Source: Acidimicrobiales bacterium (GTDB lineage Bacteria; Actinomycetota; Acidimicrobiia; Acidimicrobiales; GCA-2861595). From it: a DNA stretch of 38,991 nt. The notes beneath the pieces are model-generated. The model was not told the origin of the DNA, searched no databases, and worked only from the letters and a program-made list of their open reading frames with translations. The stretch is from the NCBI GenBank assembly GCA_036262515.1, contig DATAIT010000129.1:1-38991 (forward strand). Reading direction: 5' to 3'. Below are positions 7,565-16,984 of the stretch, piece by piece (positions within the stretch are counted from its first letter, which is position 1; every line of letters begins with the position of its first letter). The translations under genes and the position numbers were made by a program.

Positions 7565-10500
7565 TCAGTCGTCGTTCACGATGGTGGCGATGCCGGTGCC
7601 GTCGGAGATGGTGGCGCCGGTGGGCGAGGACAACTTGAGCTTGAACGTCTCGTTCGGCTCGGCGACGGAGTCCCCGATGGCCTTGACCGTGATCACCTTG
7701 ATCGTGTCGCCGGGGGCGAAGGTGACCTGTGTCAACGGCTTCTTCTTGTAGTCCGTGCCGGCGATGGCGGTGCCGTCGGCCGTGGCGTAGTACACCGTGG
7801 ACGTCCCCGTGGTATCCCCCGAGCGGGTGATGACCATCGACGTCGTGCCCGGCGAGGCGGCGCTGCCCTCGTTGAACGAGACGTCGTTGACGCTGAAGAA
7901 CGTCGTCGGCCCCGGAACGGGATCGTCGTTCACGATGGTGGCGACGCCCTTGAGGTCCGAGATGACCGCGCCCAGCGGCGACGAGAGCTTCAGCGAGAAC
8001 GCCTCGTTCGGCTCGTTGGTGGTATCACCGTTGACCGACACCGTCACCGTCTTGGTGGTCTGACCCGGCCCGAAGGTGACGGTGCTGGGACCGACGGCCA
8101 CGAAGTCACCTGGCGAGGCGGCCGTGCCAGACGCCGTCGCGTAGGTCACCTTGGAGCTGCCAGAGGTGTCACCGGAGCGGGTGATGGTGAAGGTGGCCTC
8201 GGTGGCCGGGGCGAGCCCGGTGTTGCCCTCGGTGACCGACAGGTCGTTGACGGCCAGGTAGCTGGCACCGGCCGCAGCCACCGTGATGGTCACCGTGGCG
8301 TTGGCCGTACCCCCGTTGCCGTCGCTGGCCGTGTAGGAGAAGCCCCCGGCGCCGCTGAAGCCGAAGTCGGGCGTGTAGGTGAACGAGCCGTCGGCGTTGA
8401 GGCTCACCGAGCCGCCCACCACCGATGCGGCCGAGCCGGCGGTGAGCGAATCGTTTTCGGGGTCGGTGTCGTTGGACAGCACACCGGGCGCGTTGACCGA
8501 CAGCGCCGTGTTGGCCGGCGTCGAGTACGAGTCACCGACGGCCATGGGGCTGTCGTCCGCGGCGGAGACGGTGATCGTCACGGTGGCCGTGTCGGTGCCT
8601 CCGTCGCCGTCGTCGGCCGTGTACGTAAAGCTGTCCGTGCCGTTGAAGTTGGTTCCGGGCGTGTAGGTGAACGAGCCGTCGGCGTTGAGCGTGACGCTGC
8701 CGTTGGCCGGCGTCGACGCCGAGCCGGCGGTCAGGGTGTCACCGTTGCCGTCGGTGTCGTTGGCCAGCACGCCGGGGGCGGTGACGACCAGCGGCGTGTC
8801 CTCGACCGTGCCGTAGGCGTCGTCGCCGGCGACGGGAGCCAGCTTGACGTCGGCCAGGCGCCACAGCTCACTGCCGGTCGCGGCGTCGGTGGCCGAGAAG
8901 AACATGGTGCCCAAGGCCGGTGTGAGCCCGGCGGGCGACGCACTCGCGCTGCCGGCGTTGACGTCCTCGACCAGCACCGTCCCGGCGGCGGTGCCGTCGG
9001 TCTTCCAGAGCTCGGTGCCCTTGCTCGCCGTGGTGGCCGAGAAGTAGACGACGCCACCGACCACGGTGAGCTGGTTCGGGCTCGAGTTGGCGGTTCCGGG
9101 ATTGATGTCCTTGACCAGGACGGTGCCCGTGTCGGTCCCATCGGTCTTCCACAGCTCGAAGCCCTGGGCGCCGGTGCCGCCGTTGGCGGAGAAGAGCACG
9201 ATGCTACCGAGGACCCGGAACTGCCCCGGGGTGGAGCTGCCGACCGCGCTGTTGTTGATCACCATCACCGTGCCCGCCGCCGTGCCGTCGCTCTTCCACA
9301 GCTCGGTGCCGTTTTCGGCATCGGTGGCCGAGAACAGCAGCGTGGAACCCCAGGCGAAAAGGTTGTTCGGGGTCGATGCCGTCGTGCCCGGATTGATGTC
9401 CTTGACGAGGACGGTGCCCGGATCGCTGCCGTCGGTCTTCCACAGCTCGACGCCGGCGCCCACACCGGTGGCAGTGCCGTTGGTGGCCCGGAAGAACACG
9501 GTGGACCCGATGACGGTCAGCTGGACGGGAGAGCTGCTAGCCGTCGCCGTCTGAGTGTTGATGTCCTTCACCATCACGGTGCCTGCGGTGGTGCCGTCGC
9601 TCTTCCACAGCTCGATGCCGTTGACGCCGTTGTTGGCGGAGAAGTACAGCGTGCTACCGGCGATGGCGAAGTTGGCCGGCGAGCTGCTGGCCGTCGCCGT
9701 GGTCGTGTTGATGTCCTTGACCAGGACCGTGCCGGCGGGCGTGCCGTCGCTCTTCCACAGCTCGGTGCCCGTGCCGCCGTTGGCCGTGAAGAACAGGGTG
9801 CTGCCGACGACCCGCAGGTTGGCGGGAGAGCTGCTGCTCGTGCCCGTGTTGATGTCCTTGACCAGGACGGTGCCGGCTGCAGTGCCGTCGCTCGTCCACA
9901 GCTCGGTGCCGGTCTGCCCGGTGGAGCTGCCGCTGTTGGCCGAGAAGTACAGCGTGCCGTTGAACTCGGTGAGGTTGCTGGGCGAGCTGTCGCCGAAGGT
10001 GCCCGGGCGGATGTCCTTGACCATCACCGTGCCGGCGGCGGTGCCGTCGGTCTTCCACAGCTCGATGCCGGTGCCGAAGACGTCCTCGCTGGCCGAGAAG
10101 AACACGGTGCTGCCGATCTGCTTGAAGTTGCCCGGGCTGGACCCGGCACCGGCAGACGTGACGTTGATGTCCTTGACCAGGGTGGCGCCGTCGACGGTCA
10201 CCGCCATCGTGACGGTGGCCGTGTCGGTGCGTCCCGTGCCGTCGCTGACGACGTAGGTGAAGCTGTCGGTGCCGAGGAAGTTCGCGTCGGGGGTGTAGGT
10301 GTAGGACCCGTTCGAGTTGAGCACGACGCTGCCATGGTCGGGATCGCTGGCCGAGCCGGCCGTCAGCACGTCGTTGTCGCCGTCGGTGTCGTTGGCCAGC
10401 ACGCCTGGGGCTGGGACGCTCAGCGGCGTGTCCTCCACCGTTTGGTCGGAGTCGTCCACGGCGACGGGATCGTCGGCCACCGCTGACACGTTGATGGTCA

Positions 10501-11725
10501 CGGTGGCATCGTCCCAGGCGCCCCTCGCGTCTCTGGCCACGTACTTGAACGAGTCCGGACCGAAGTAGTTGGCGTCGGGTGTGTAGGTGAAGGACCCGTC
10601 GGCGTTGATGGTCGCGTTGCCATGCGGCGGGTCGCTCGGGAACGTGTAAGTGGTGCTGGTCGACTGCAGCGGCTCACTCGGGCCGGGAACGAAGATCGCC
10701 TGGGCGTTGGTCGCGGTCAGGGGGTTGGCGTCGGGGTCGGTGTCGTTGGCCAGCACTCCCGATGCGGCGGGGATGGTCAACGGCGTGTCCTCGGCGGTCC
10801 CGAAGGAATCGTCGTTGGCTACCGGAGTGCCGTTGGCCACGTCGGAAGCCAGGCTGCACGTCGACGACCCCACCACCATGTCGCCGCGGGCGGTGGCGCC
10901 CAGCAGGTACATGTGGGCGGCGTTGACGGTGATGGAGTTGGAGCCGATCACCTGCTCGTTCAGGACGATCGTGAAGAAGTCGCCGACGTGGTCGATCGAG
11001 CCGCTCACGGTCCAGTTGGGCGGCGGGTTGGTGGGGATGGGCACGATGTATGCCGGGAGCGGCTCCTGGGTGCTGGCGTCGTACTTCGTCTCGATGTGGC
11101 CGTTGGCGAAGGTGGCGGAACCGCTCACGCCCGACTCATCGGCGGTGCAGGTGCTGTGGGCGTTGTCACCGACCAGCGGGCCCGGGCCGAACCCACCCGG
11201 GTAGGTGCACGGCCCGGAGAAGCCCGTCGCACAGCTCGCTGCGGTCGGGGTGTCGTAAAGACGGACGTCGGCCGTGCTGGTGACCGAGCCGGCGCTCGGC
11301 GTTCCGACCGTGGTGACCTTCAGCGGTCCCGAGGGCCCGGCGGTGCTGACGTTGTCGGGCCAGATCCCTCCGAAGATGACGGCTGGGCCGTACACGGCCT
11401 TGGCGCCGTCGAGATCCTCGGCTTCCAGCGTCGTGGACGACCCACCGGGCGGGAGCGCCACCGACGGGGAGTACGAGACGTCGGTGGATGGCACGGCCGT
11501 GCCGGCACCCCGCAGCGTGCGAGGCCCACCGAAGAGCCCGACGTTGACGTAGTAGCCGAAGGCGCTGCCGTTGACGGTGCTGACCACGGCCCCGGCGGGG
11601 CTCTGGAGGGCGCCGGCCAGGACGCTGGCCACCAGGGCCGAGCTGACCAACGCGGCGGTGGTCGAACGGAAGACTCCCAGTCTTGCCCGCCGCGCCGGAC
11701 GGACACTTTCCCCGGAGTGCCTCAT
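7565..11725 (-). CDS. Giant secreted multi-domain adhesin-like protein
   Basis: 1,386 aa. The start ATG 11725 has GGGGGA upstream and opens a signal peptide (LVSSALVASVLAGAL then an AGA-type site near residue 45); an in-frame extension to 11827 is unlikely. Domains in order: a choice-of-anchor-P-like region (about 50-300; SAFGYYVNVGLFGGP, HSTCTADESGVSGS); two cadherin/VCBS-like repeats (AEDTPLTIPAASGVLANDTD, VEDTPLSVPAPGVLANDTDG); eight ELWxxDGT repeats plus a degenerate ninth; two more VCBS-like repeats; and two C-terminal Calx-beta domains (VSVNGDTTNEPNEAFSLKLS). It ends at TIVNDD, without LPXTG or a C-terminal helix, so it is probably released or loosely wall-bound. The repeats imply Ca2+-stabilised extracellular structure and adhesion. 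It forms its own transcription unit. Confidence 0.9.
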   Translation of the reverse strand: MRHSGESVRPARRARLGVFRSTTAALVSSALVASVLAGALQSPAGAVVSTVNGSAFGYYVNVGLFGGPRTLRGAGTAVPSTDVSYSPSVALPPGGSSTTLEAEDLDGAKAVYGPAVIFGGIWPDNVSTAGPSGPLKVTTVGTPSAGSVTSTADVRLYDTPTAASCATGFSGPCTYPGGFGPGPLVGDNAHSTCTADESGVSGSATFANGHIETKYDASTQEPLPAYIVPIPTNPPPNWTVSGSIDHVGDFFTIVLNEQVIGSNSITVNAAHMYLLGATARGDMVVGSSTCSLASDVANGTPVANDDSFGTAEDTPLTIPAASGVLANDTDPDANPLTATNAQAIFVPGPSEPLQSTSTTYTFPSDPPHGNATINADGSFTYTPDANYFGPDSFKYVARDARGAWDDATVTINVSAVADDPVAVDDSDQTVEDTPLSVPAPGVLANDTDGDNDVLTAGSASDPDHGSVVLNSNGSYTYTPDANFLGTDSFTYVVSDGTGRTDTATVTMAVTVDGATLVKDINVTSAGAGSSPGNFKQIGSTVFFSASEDVFGTGIELWKTDGTAAGTVMVKDIRPGTFGDSSPSNLTEFNGTLYFSANSGSSTGQTGTELWTSDGTAAGTVLVKDINTGTSSSSPANLRVVGSTLFFTANGGTGTELWKSDGTPAGTVLVKDINTTTATASSSPANFAIAGSTLYFSANNGVNGIELWKSDGTTAGTVMVKDINTQTATASSSPVQLTVIGSTVFFRATNGTATGVGAGVELWKTDGSDPGTVLVKDINPGTTASTPNNLFAWGSTLLFSATDAENGTELWKSDGTAAGTVMVINNSAVGSSTPGQFRVLGSIVLFSANGGTGAQGFELWKTDGTDTGTVLVKDINPGTANSSPNQLTVVGGVVYFSATTASKGTELWKTDGTAAGTVLVEDVNAGSASASPAGLTPALGTMFFSATDAATGSELWRLADVKLAPVAGDDAYGTVEDTPLVVTAPGVLANDTDGNGDTLTAGSASTPANGSVTLNADGSFTYTPGTNFNGTDSFTYTADDGDGGTDTATVTITVSAADDSPMAVGDSYSTPANTALSVNAPGVLSNDTDPENDSLTAGSAASVVGGSVSLNADGSFTYTPDFGFSGAGGFSYTASDGNGGTANATVTITVAAAGASYLAVNDLSVTEGNTGLAPATEATFTITRSGDTSGSSKVTYATASGTAASPGDFVAVGPSTVTFGPGQTTKTVTVSVNGDTTNEPNEAFSLKLSSPLGAVISDLKGVATIVNDDPVPGPTTFFSVNDVSFNEGSAASPGTTSMVITRSGDTTGTSTVYYATADGTAIAGTDYKKKPLTQVTFAPGDTIKVITVKAIGDSVAEPNETFKLKLSSPTGATISDGTGIATIVNDD
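8845..10190 (-). repeat. Tandem ELWxxDGT repeat array inside the secreted protein
   Basis: About 1.3 kb encodes successive units of roughly 45-55 residues with the core GTELWKSDGTAAGTVLVKDI. Eight units have the full ELWxxDGT core, and the ninth (SELWRLADVK) is degenerate and closes the array. The DNA between units is similar but not identical, so the repeats are old and have diverged, with some close pairs. Arrays of this kind are predicted to form beta-propeller-like surfaces; nine blades would be compatible with one or more propellers. Confidence 0.85.
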
Positions 11726-11811
11726 CGCTGTTTCCCCCTTGGAACCCTTCGCCGACGGTCGGCACTTCAGTGTGACCGCTCGTTCGACCGATTTCATCGG
11801 CCACCATGGCG

Positions 11812-11830
11812 TATGTGCGAATCGCACATA
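11812..11830. promoter_or_regulatory. 19-bp palindrome upstream of the giant secreted protein
   Basis: TATGTGCGA and TCGCACATA flank a single central A, a perfect 9-bp inverted repeat about 87 bases before the ATG at 11725. The inner TGTGC/GCACA resembles CRP/FNR-family half-sites (TGTGA/TCACA) but is not an exact match. It may be an operator controlling the adhesin-like gene. It is short for a terminator and has no T-run. Confidence 0.45.
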
Positions 11831-11880
11831 GGCGTCAAAAACCAGACGGATCCCCTGAAACTGACGCTCGGAACGGCAGT

Positions 11881-11901
11881 CCCACCACTGCGCGTGGTGG
11901 G
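11881..11901. terminator. Short stem-loop between the two large secreted genes
   Basis: CCCACCAC (11881-11888) pairs perfectly with GTGGTGGG (11894-11901) around a 5-base loop. It lies 40 bases beyond the larger terminator-like hairpin at 11941-11971 in the direction of minus-strand transcription, so it could act as a back-up terminator or as part of the next gene's leader. No T-tract follows. Confidence 0.4.
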
Positions 11902-11940
11902 CCGAACACGCCGCTCCGCATGGCGTCCGTGCTCGCGACG

Positions 11941-11971
11941 AAGTGGAGGCCCCCGCGCGGGGCCTCCACTT
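11941..11971 (-). terminator. Strong terminator hairpin after the PKD/PxKF gene
   Basis: A perfect 13-bp stem, AAGTGGAGGCCCC (11941-11953) and GGGGCCTCCACTT (11959-11971), around a 5-base loop. It begins 25 bases beyond the stop codon of the gene ending at 11996. The T-tract is weak, as is common in GC-rich actinobacteria. It separates the 509-aa secreted protein gene from the 1,386-aa one. Confidence 0.75.
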
Positions 11972-11995
11972 CTGCGAATACCGGTCTGAGACGCT

Positions 11996-13525
11996 TTACT
12001 TGAGGTCGAAGGTCGCCGTCGGGTTCACGAAGAACGAGGGGTCGGTGACGGTCAGCCTGTAGGTGCCGGCGGTGAGGTCGCTGGCGGTGCACCCGGAGAT
12101 GGCCGGGGTGGCGCAGAACTGACTGCGCTTGGTGGACAGGTTGTAGATGTACTGCGCCGTGTCCCAGCGCATCGCCTTGCCGTTGGTGGCGACCTCGCTG
12201 ACCGCCGCCTCGTTGACGGCCCCATCGGCGACGCCGTCGACCTTCTGCAGCTGCACCATCGGGGTCAGCGTCGACACCGGCGCACTGCTGCAGTCGGTGA
12301 CCGTGATCTTGACGGGGATGGTGCTCCCGAGCTTGAACACGCTCCTCGGCACGCCGGCTCCGCTGTTGATCGGAGCGAGGAAGGTGCTGGCCGTGTTCTT
12401 GGTGGCGTAGCTCGTCATGGCTGAGCTCGACCCCGCACCGGCGTCGTCATCGGTGACGGCGACGATGATGCTCTTCGTGCCCGCCGAGCCCGTGTAGGAG
12501 TGCGAGCCGGACACGGTGCCCGGCGAGGAACCCGGCTCCGTGCTGACGGGGTCGGTGGTGGTGTTGCCGTCGCCCCAGTTGATCGAGGCGGTGGGGTGCG
12601 TGTCGGCGCTGCCGGCGTCGGTGTAGTCGGCGCTGACAGTCACGCTGCATGCAGTGGCCGACGAGACGGTCGGGGCCGACACGACCGGGGCGGCGTTGCT
12701 GATCGTGACCGATGCCGTGGCCTGACCCGACAGGGGGGTGGCAGCTCCATCGGTGACCGCCAGCTGCACGGTCGCCGTACCGTTGTCCGTGCACGTGATC
12801 GTCGCCGCCGTGAGCGACGTCGCGTTGGCGAGGCTGCACGTGCCGGGGCTGACCGACGAGGCGGCGATGGTCCACGCACTGGCGTGGGTCGTGGCGTCGC
12901 CGGTGTCCTGCCAGCTGCCACCGTTCAGGGCGATCGAGCTGCCCTCGGCCCCGGCGTAGGGGCCTCCGGCGTTCACGACGGGCGCGGCGTTCTGGACGAT
13001 GACGTCGCCCCCGCCCCCGTTCCCGCCGTCGGCGACGCAGTCGACCGTGACGCCGTACTGGGGCTTGCCGTTGCCGCCGGACGTCCCGACGACGACGCTC
13101 TCGTCGTCATTGGCCACGGTCACCTCGACCTTGTAGTTGGCGTCGGAATCCGGCGTGCCCGAGATCCGGGTCACGATCGGGATCGAGAAGCTGTCCCCCG
13201 GGCCCCACTCGCCCGGCGCCTTGCCGTCGAAGCTGGCGGCCGTGGCGGCGGTGATGCCGGACCCGGCGGGCACCGCGAAGGTGACGTTGACATCCTCGCC
13301 CGGAGCGAAGTGCTCGTTGCCGTTGTACGAGATCTGGATCTGTCCAGTCACCGACGCTGCACAGTTCGCCTTGGCGAGGGAGAAGGCGGCGTTGGGACCA
13401 CTCGTGCCGGTGTCACCGTCGAGTGACATCGTGTCGGCGTTCGCAGCCATCGCCGTGGCCACGGTCAACGCCGTGACACCCGCCGTGACCGCCAACCGCC
13501 GAGCTCCCGAGCGGAATCCCGCCAT
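11996..13525 (-). CDS. Secreted PKD-like protein with C-terminal PxKF domain
   Basis: 509 aa. ATG 13525 is preceded by GGAGG and opens a signal peptide (ARRLAVTAGVTALTVATAMA, cleavage after ANA, about residue 30). An N-terminal beta-rich domain (about 35-175) is followed by a Gly/Asn linker GGNGGGGD and two PKD/Ig-like domains (NAAPVVNAGGPYAGAEGSS near 185; NAAPVVSAPTVSSATACS near 280, with INWGDGNTTT). The C-terminal PxKF domain starts at SVFKLGSTIPVKITVTDC and ends SFFVNPTATFDLK. These are extracellular folds of actinobacterial surface or exported proteins. No sorting signal is seen. The in-frame extension to 13672 is Arg-rich and lacks a signal peptide at its start, so it is rejected. Confidence 0.88.
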   Translation of the reverse strand: MAGFRSGARRLAVTAGVTALTVATAMAANADTMSLDGDTGTSGPNAAFSLAKANCAASVTGQIQISYNGNEHFAPGEDVNVTFAVPAGSGITAATAASFDGKAPGEWGPGDSFSIPIVTRISGTPDSDANYKVEVTVANDDESVVVGTSGGNGKPQYGVTVDCVADGGNGGGGDVIVQNAAPVVNAGGPYAGAEGSSIALNGGSWQDTGDATTHASAWTIAASSVSPGTCSLANATSLTAATITCTDNGTATVQLAVTDGAATPLSGQATASVTISNAAPVVSAPTVSSATACSVTVSADYTDAGSADTHPTASINWGDGNTTTDPVSTEPGSSPGTVSGSHSYTGSAGTKSIIVAVTDDDAGAGSSSAMTSYATKNTASTFLAPINSGAGVPRSVFKLGSTIPVKITVTDCSSAPVSTLTPMVQLQKVDGVADGAVNEAAVSEVATNGKAMRWDTAQYIYNLSTKRSQFCATPAISGCTASDLTAGTYRLTVTDPSFFVNPTATFDLK

Positions 13526-13867
13526 GTGTGTGCTCCTCCGAAGACGTGAAAGATCGCCGATGTGGCCGCGATGGATCCGGCGTCGGTTTCGCCACCCGCC
13601 GGGGGCCAGGCGACCAGATACAGCCCACCGGATCGATGCTCCGCCGCCGGGGATGGCCCCGACAAACGTCACCGTACGTGGTTGCCTTCCGGTTTCCTAT
13701 GGTCAAATGACGAATGCCGCCCGCAGGAATCCACGCAGAGTGGGACAGCGGAGGAGCTTGGGGCGGAAACGGCCGACCTGGGGCGCCCCGAGCGCGGGGC
13801 AGTTACCTGCGAGGTCCGGCCCTCAGCGCCCTCTCGCCGCGGCGACGGGGCGTGGGCCCGGAACTAC
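13526..13867. other. Leader and spacer upstream of the PKD/PxKF gene
   Basis: About 340 bases without a convincing gene. Frames through it are Arg/Pro-rich and lack ribosome sites. On the minus strand it is the 5' leader of the gene starting at 13525. GC-rich complementary segments suggest RNA structure, but I could not match it to a riboswitch class. A TTGACC at about 13705-13710 (minus strand) could be a -35 element, but no good -10 follows at normal spacing. Confidence 0.4.
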
Positions 13868-13899
13868 AAGAGGGGTGGCCCCATCGGGCCACCCCTCTT
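13868..13899 (-). terminator. Strong terminator hairpin after the Pro/Val/Gly-repeat gene
   Basis: A perfect 14-bp stem, AAGAGGGGTGGCCC (13868-13881) and GGGCCACCCCTCTT (13886-13899), with a 4-base CATC loop. It lies 41 bases beyond the stop of the gene ending at 13941. It closes that single-gene unit and insulates it from the next secreted-protein gene. Confidence 0.8.
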
Positions 13900-13940
13900 T
13901 CGACTCGGCGGGCGTGCGCCCGCAGCGACCGGTCAGCCGA

Positions 13941-14486
13941 TCAGCCGGCGTTGACGCCAGCGGTGGCCGTGGCACCGCCCTGCACGAGGCCGAGGCCGGG
14001 CACGGCGGGGACCAGCTGCGTCACCGTGGAGACGATGCCGGCGACCGCCTCGGTCGAGGGCACAGCCGGGACGGCCGGCAGGCCGGGCACCGAGGGGAGC
14101 GAACCGCCGAGCGGCAGCGACGACAGGTCCGGCAGGCCCGGCAGGGCGGGGACGCCGGGAAGCGCAGGCAGGCCGGGCAGCGTCGGAACACCAGGCACCG
14201 CAGGCAGCGTGGGGACACCGGGCACCGCCGGCATGCCGGGGACGGCGGGCAGGGCGTCGAGCCCGGGCACGGCGGGGATGGCGGGCACGGCCGGGACCGG
14301 CACCTCGATGCCGGTGCCGTCGACGGATGCGGCGATCGTGCCGTCGGTGGCGACCGATGCCTTCACGACGGGAACGTGGGGGCTGTCCAGACCCGGCAGC
14401 CCACCGAGCACGGCATGGGCGGCAGGGGCGGCGACGAGCATGGCGGCGGTGGCGACGAGGCCGGTGATGCGGGCACGGGGAGTCAT
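13941..14486 (-). CDS. Secreted Pro/Val/Gly/Leu-repeat protein
   Basis: 181 aa. The N-terminus (ARITGLVATAAMLVAAPAAHA) is a signal peptide with an AHA cleavage site near residue 25. After a short region (about 26-65) with ASVDGTGIEVPVPAVP, the protein is made almost entirely of 6-9-residue units such as PAVPGVPTLPGLPALPGV (about 65-150). It ends with VSTVTQLVPAVPGLGLVQ and a small Ala/Gly tail. Such elastin-like low-complexity sequence suggests an extended, flexible extracellular or wall-associated polymer. I do not recognise a family beyond its composition. The ATG at 14486 has AAGGAT about 12 bases upstream. It forms its own unit between hairpins. Confidence 0.8.
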   Translation of the reverse strand: MTPRARITGLVATAAMLVAAPAAHAVLGGLPGLDSPHVPVVKASVATDGTIAASVDGTGIEVPVPAVPAIPAVPGLDALPAVPGMPAVPGVPTLPAVPGVPTLPGLPALPGVPALPGLPDLSSLPLGGSLPSVPGLPAVPAVPSTEAVAGIVSTVTQLVPAVPGLGLVQGGATATAGVNAG

Positions 14487-14613
14487 TGGGGTGGGATCCT
14501 TTTCGGCTCTGGGACGGGGTGGGTGTGGTTCGAATTGACCACTCCTACGTTCTCGGCGTCCCGCCTCGAACCTTGACCGGAATCTTCCGGGCGTCCGGCC
14601 GGGAGGCGGACGC

Positions 14614-14653
14614 GAAGAAGGGCCTCCCGCACTCCCGGGAGAGCCCCTTCTTC
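14614..14653. terminator. Long hairpin upstream of the repeat-protein gene
   Basis: Outer stem GAAGAAGGG (14614-14622) pairs with CCCTTCTTC (14645-14653); an inner stem CTCCC/GGGAG (14624-14628/14637-14641) sits inside. Reading either way it ends in a pyrimidine or purine run, so it could be a bidirectional terminator. It lies 128 bases upstream of the repeat-protein ATG. Confidence 0.5.
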
Positions 14654-14845
14654 ATGAGCAGGAGGCCCTGAACCCGCCACGTTGCGAGCCTGGTGTCCTG
14701 CCCTCCGCCCCTACTGCAACGGTAGACCTGGAACCAGCCGGCGCCATCGGACATTTGGCCAATCCGCGAGGGCGGCGGCGCCGCCTCGTCGCCGGTTCCC
14801 GGCCAGCGGGCGCCGGCCGTGGCGACGGGCGGTGGACTTCGGTGT

Positions 14846-14890
14846 GGCCACCCCGCCCCCGGGAAGGGACAGGGCCGGGGCGGGGTGGCC
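14846..14890 (-). terminator. Terminator-like hairpin after the ABC exporter operon
   Basis: A perfect 14-bp GC-rich stem, GGCCACCCCGCCCC (14846-14859) and GGGGCGGGGTGGCC (14877-14890), around a 17-base loop. It is about 150 bases beyond the permease stop at 15037. There is no T-tract, which is common in this genome. Confidence 0.6.
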
Positions 14891-15036
14891 CACCGGCGGT
14901 TCGTCGAAGACAGGTGGGACTGTTTTGATGAACCAGTCACCAGAACGACGGCCGGGCGGGATCGGTTCCCGTCCCGACGAAATTCGCCCGGCCGGCCGCT
15001 GCCGCGGCGCCCCCGCCCCTTCGCTGCGGACGCCCC

Positions 15037-15851
15037 CTACGCCGCCCGCCGGTAGCGGCGCACGGCGAGCGGCCCGAACACGGCGATGATGGCGGCGGAC
15101 CACAGCAGCGACTGGACGACGAAGCTGGTGGTGCGCCCGCCGATGGACAGCGCCCGTACGGCGTCGACGGTGACCGAGAGCGGCTGGTGGCGGGCGAAGA
15201 CCTGCAGCCAACCCGGCATGGTGGACACCGGGACGAAGGCCGACGAGGCGAACACCAACGGGGCCAGCATCGGGAATCCGGCCGCCTGCGCGCTCTCGCC
15301 GTTGCGCACGGACAGTCCGATCAGGGCGAAGATCACCGAGAGGGAGCAGGCGAAGAACAGCAGCACCACGAGCCCGCCGATGAAGGCGACGGGGTTGGTG
15401 TGCACCCGGAACCCGACGAGGTAGCCGACGACGCACATCAACACGACCACGAACATGTTCCGGACGAGATCGCTCACGATGCGGCCGCCCAGCACCGCGG
15501 ACCGCGCCATGGGAAGGGAGCGGAACCGCTCGATCAGGCCCTTCTGGAGGTCGTCGGCCAGGCCCACGCCCGTGCCGAGCGCGCCGAAGGTGACGGTCTG
15601 GGCGAAGATTCCGGGCATCAGGTAGTCGACGTACCGCATGCCCGGCACGGGGATGGCGCCGCCGAAGGCATACCGGAACAGCAGGACGAAGATGACGGGC
15701 TGGATGGTGGAGAACACCAGCAGCTGCGGCAGCCGCACGATCGTCCGCAGGTTGCGGCCGGCGATGGTCAGGGTGTCGGTGACCGCCCACCCGAGCACGC
15801 TCCGCGGCTGGGTGACGGCTTTGGGAGTGGGCGCCGGGCTCGTGACGGTGG

Positions 15852-15855
<4 letters not shown>
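15037..15855 (-). CDS. ABC-2 type (DrrB-like) export permease
   Basis: 272 aa membrane protein of the daunorubicin-resistance (DrrB) family. Its N-terminal cytoplasmic segment is followed by about six transmembrane helices (LLVFSTIQPVIFVLLFRYAF, FGALGTGVGLADDL, NMFVVVLMCVVGYLVGF, IGGLVVLLFFACSLSVIFAL, MLAPLVFASSAFVPVSTM and a last helix near WSAAIIAVFGPLAV). The signature VDYLMPGIFAQTVTFGALG fits the ABC2_membrane domain. The start overlaps the stop of the ATPase gene (ATGA, 15852-15855), so the two subunits are coupled. The exporter probably pumps an amphipathic compound or lipid; the substrate cannot be told from sequence. Confidence 0.93.
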
Positions 15856-16883
<1,028 letters not shown>

Positions 16884-16906
16884 GACCGGAGACCTTTGCA
16901 CAAGTC

Positions 16907-16922
16907 CTTGAAGGTGGTCAAG
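16907..16922. promoter_or_regulatory. Inverted repeat between the ABC exporter and MarR genes
   Basis: CTTGA (16907-16911) and TCAAG (16918-16922) form a perfect inverted repeat with a 6-base spacer. Further CAAGT and AAGTG copies overlap its edges. It is 24 bases upstream of the exporter ATG and about 60 bases upstream of the MarR start, the usual place for a MarR-family operator. No clear -10 for the exporter was found. Confidence 0.5.
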
Positions 16923-16984
16923 TGTTTAAGGGGTTCGATCATCGGATGGCGTGAACGACCGTGCCGGACCGCTATCCTGCGTTC

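Larger units (their letters stand above)
14487..15036. other. Hairpin-rich gene-free spacer
   Basis: About 550 bases between the repeat-protein start and the ABC permease stop, with no plausible gene; frames are low complexity and lack signals. It contains several inverted repeats: CCGGAA/TTCCGG (14577-14590), GCGTCCG/CGGACGC (14591-14597/14606-14612), a long hairpin at 14614-14653 and a terminator-like hairpin at 14846-14890. A further arm pair GGCCGGGCG/CGCCCGGCC lies around 14952-14995. Two or three would suffice to end the ABC operon, so some may have another role. Confidence 0.5.

Noticed and set aside
9555-10256. Plus-strand frames of 160-230 residues inside the giant secreted protein gene
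   Set aside because: Low-complexity Val/Ser/Pro repeats that mirror the ELWxxDGT array; no ribosome sites and the antisense strand encodes clear domains.
13526-13720. Riboswitch in the leader of the PKD/PxKF gene
   Set aside because: GC-rich stems are possible, but I could not match conserved cores of c-di-GMP, cobalamin, SAM or other classes.
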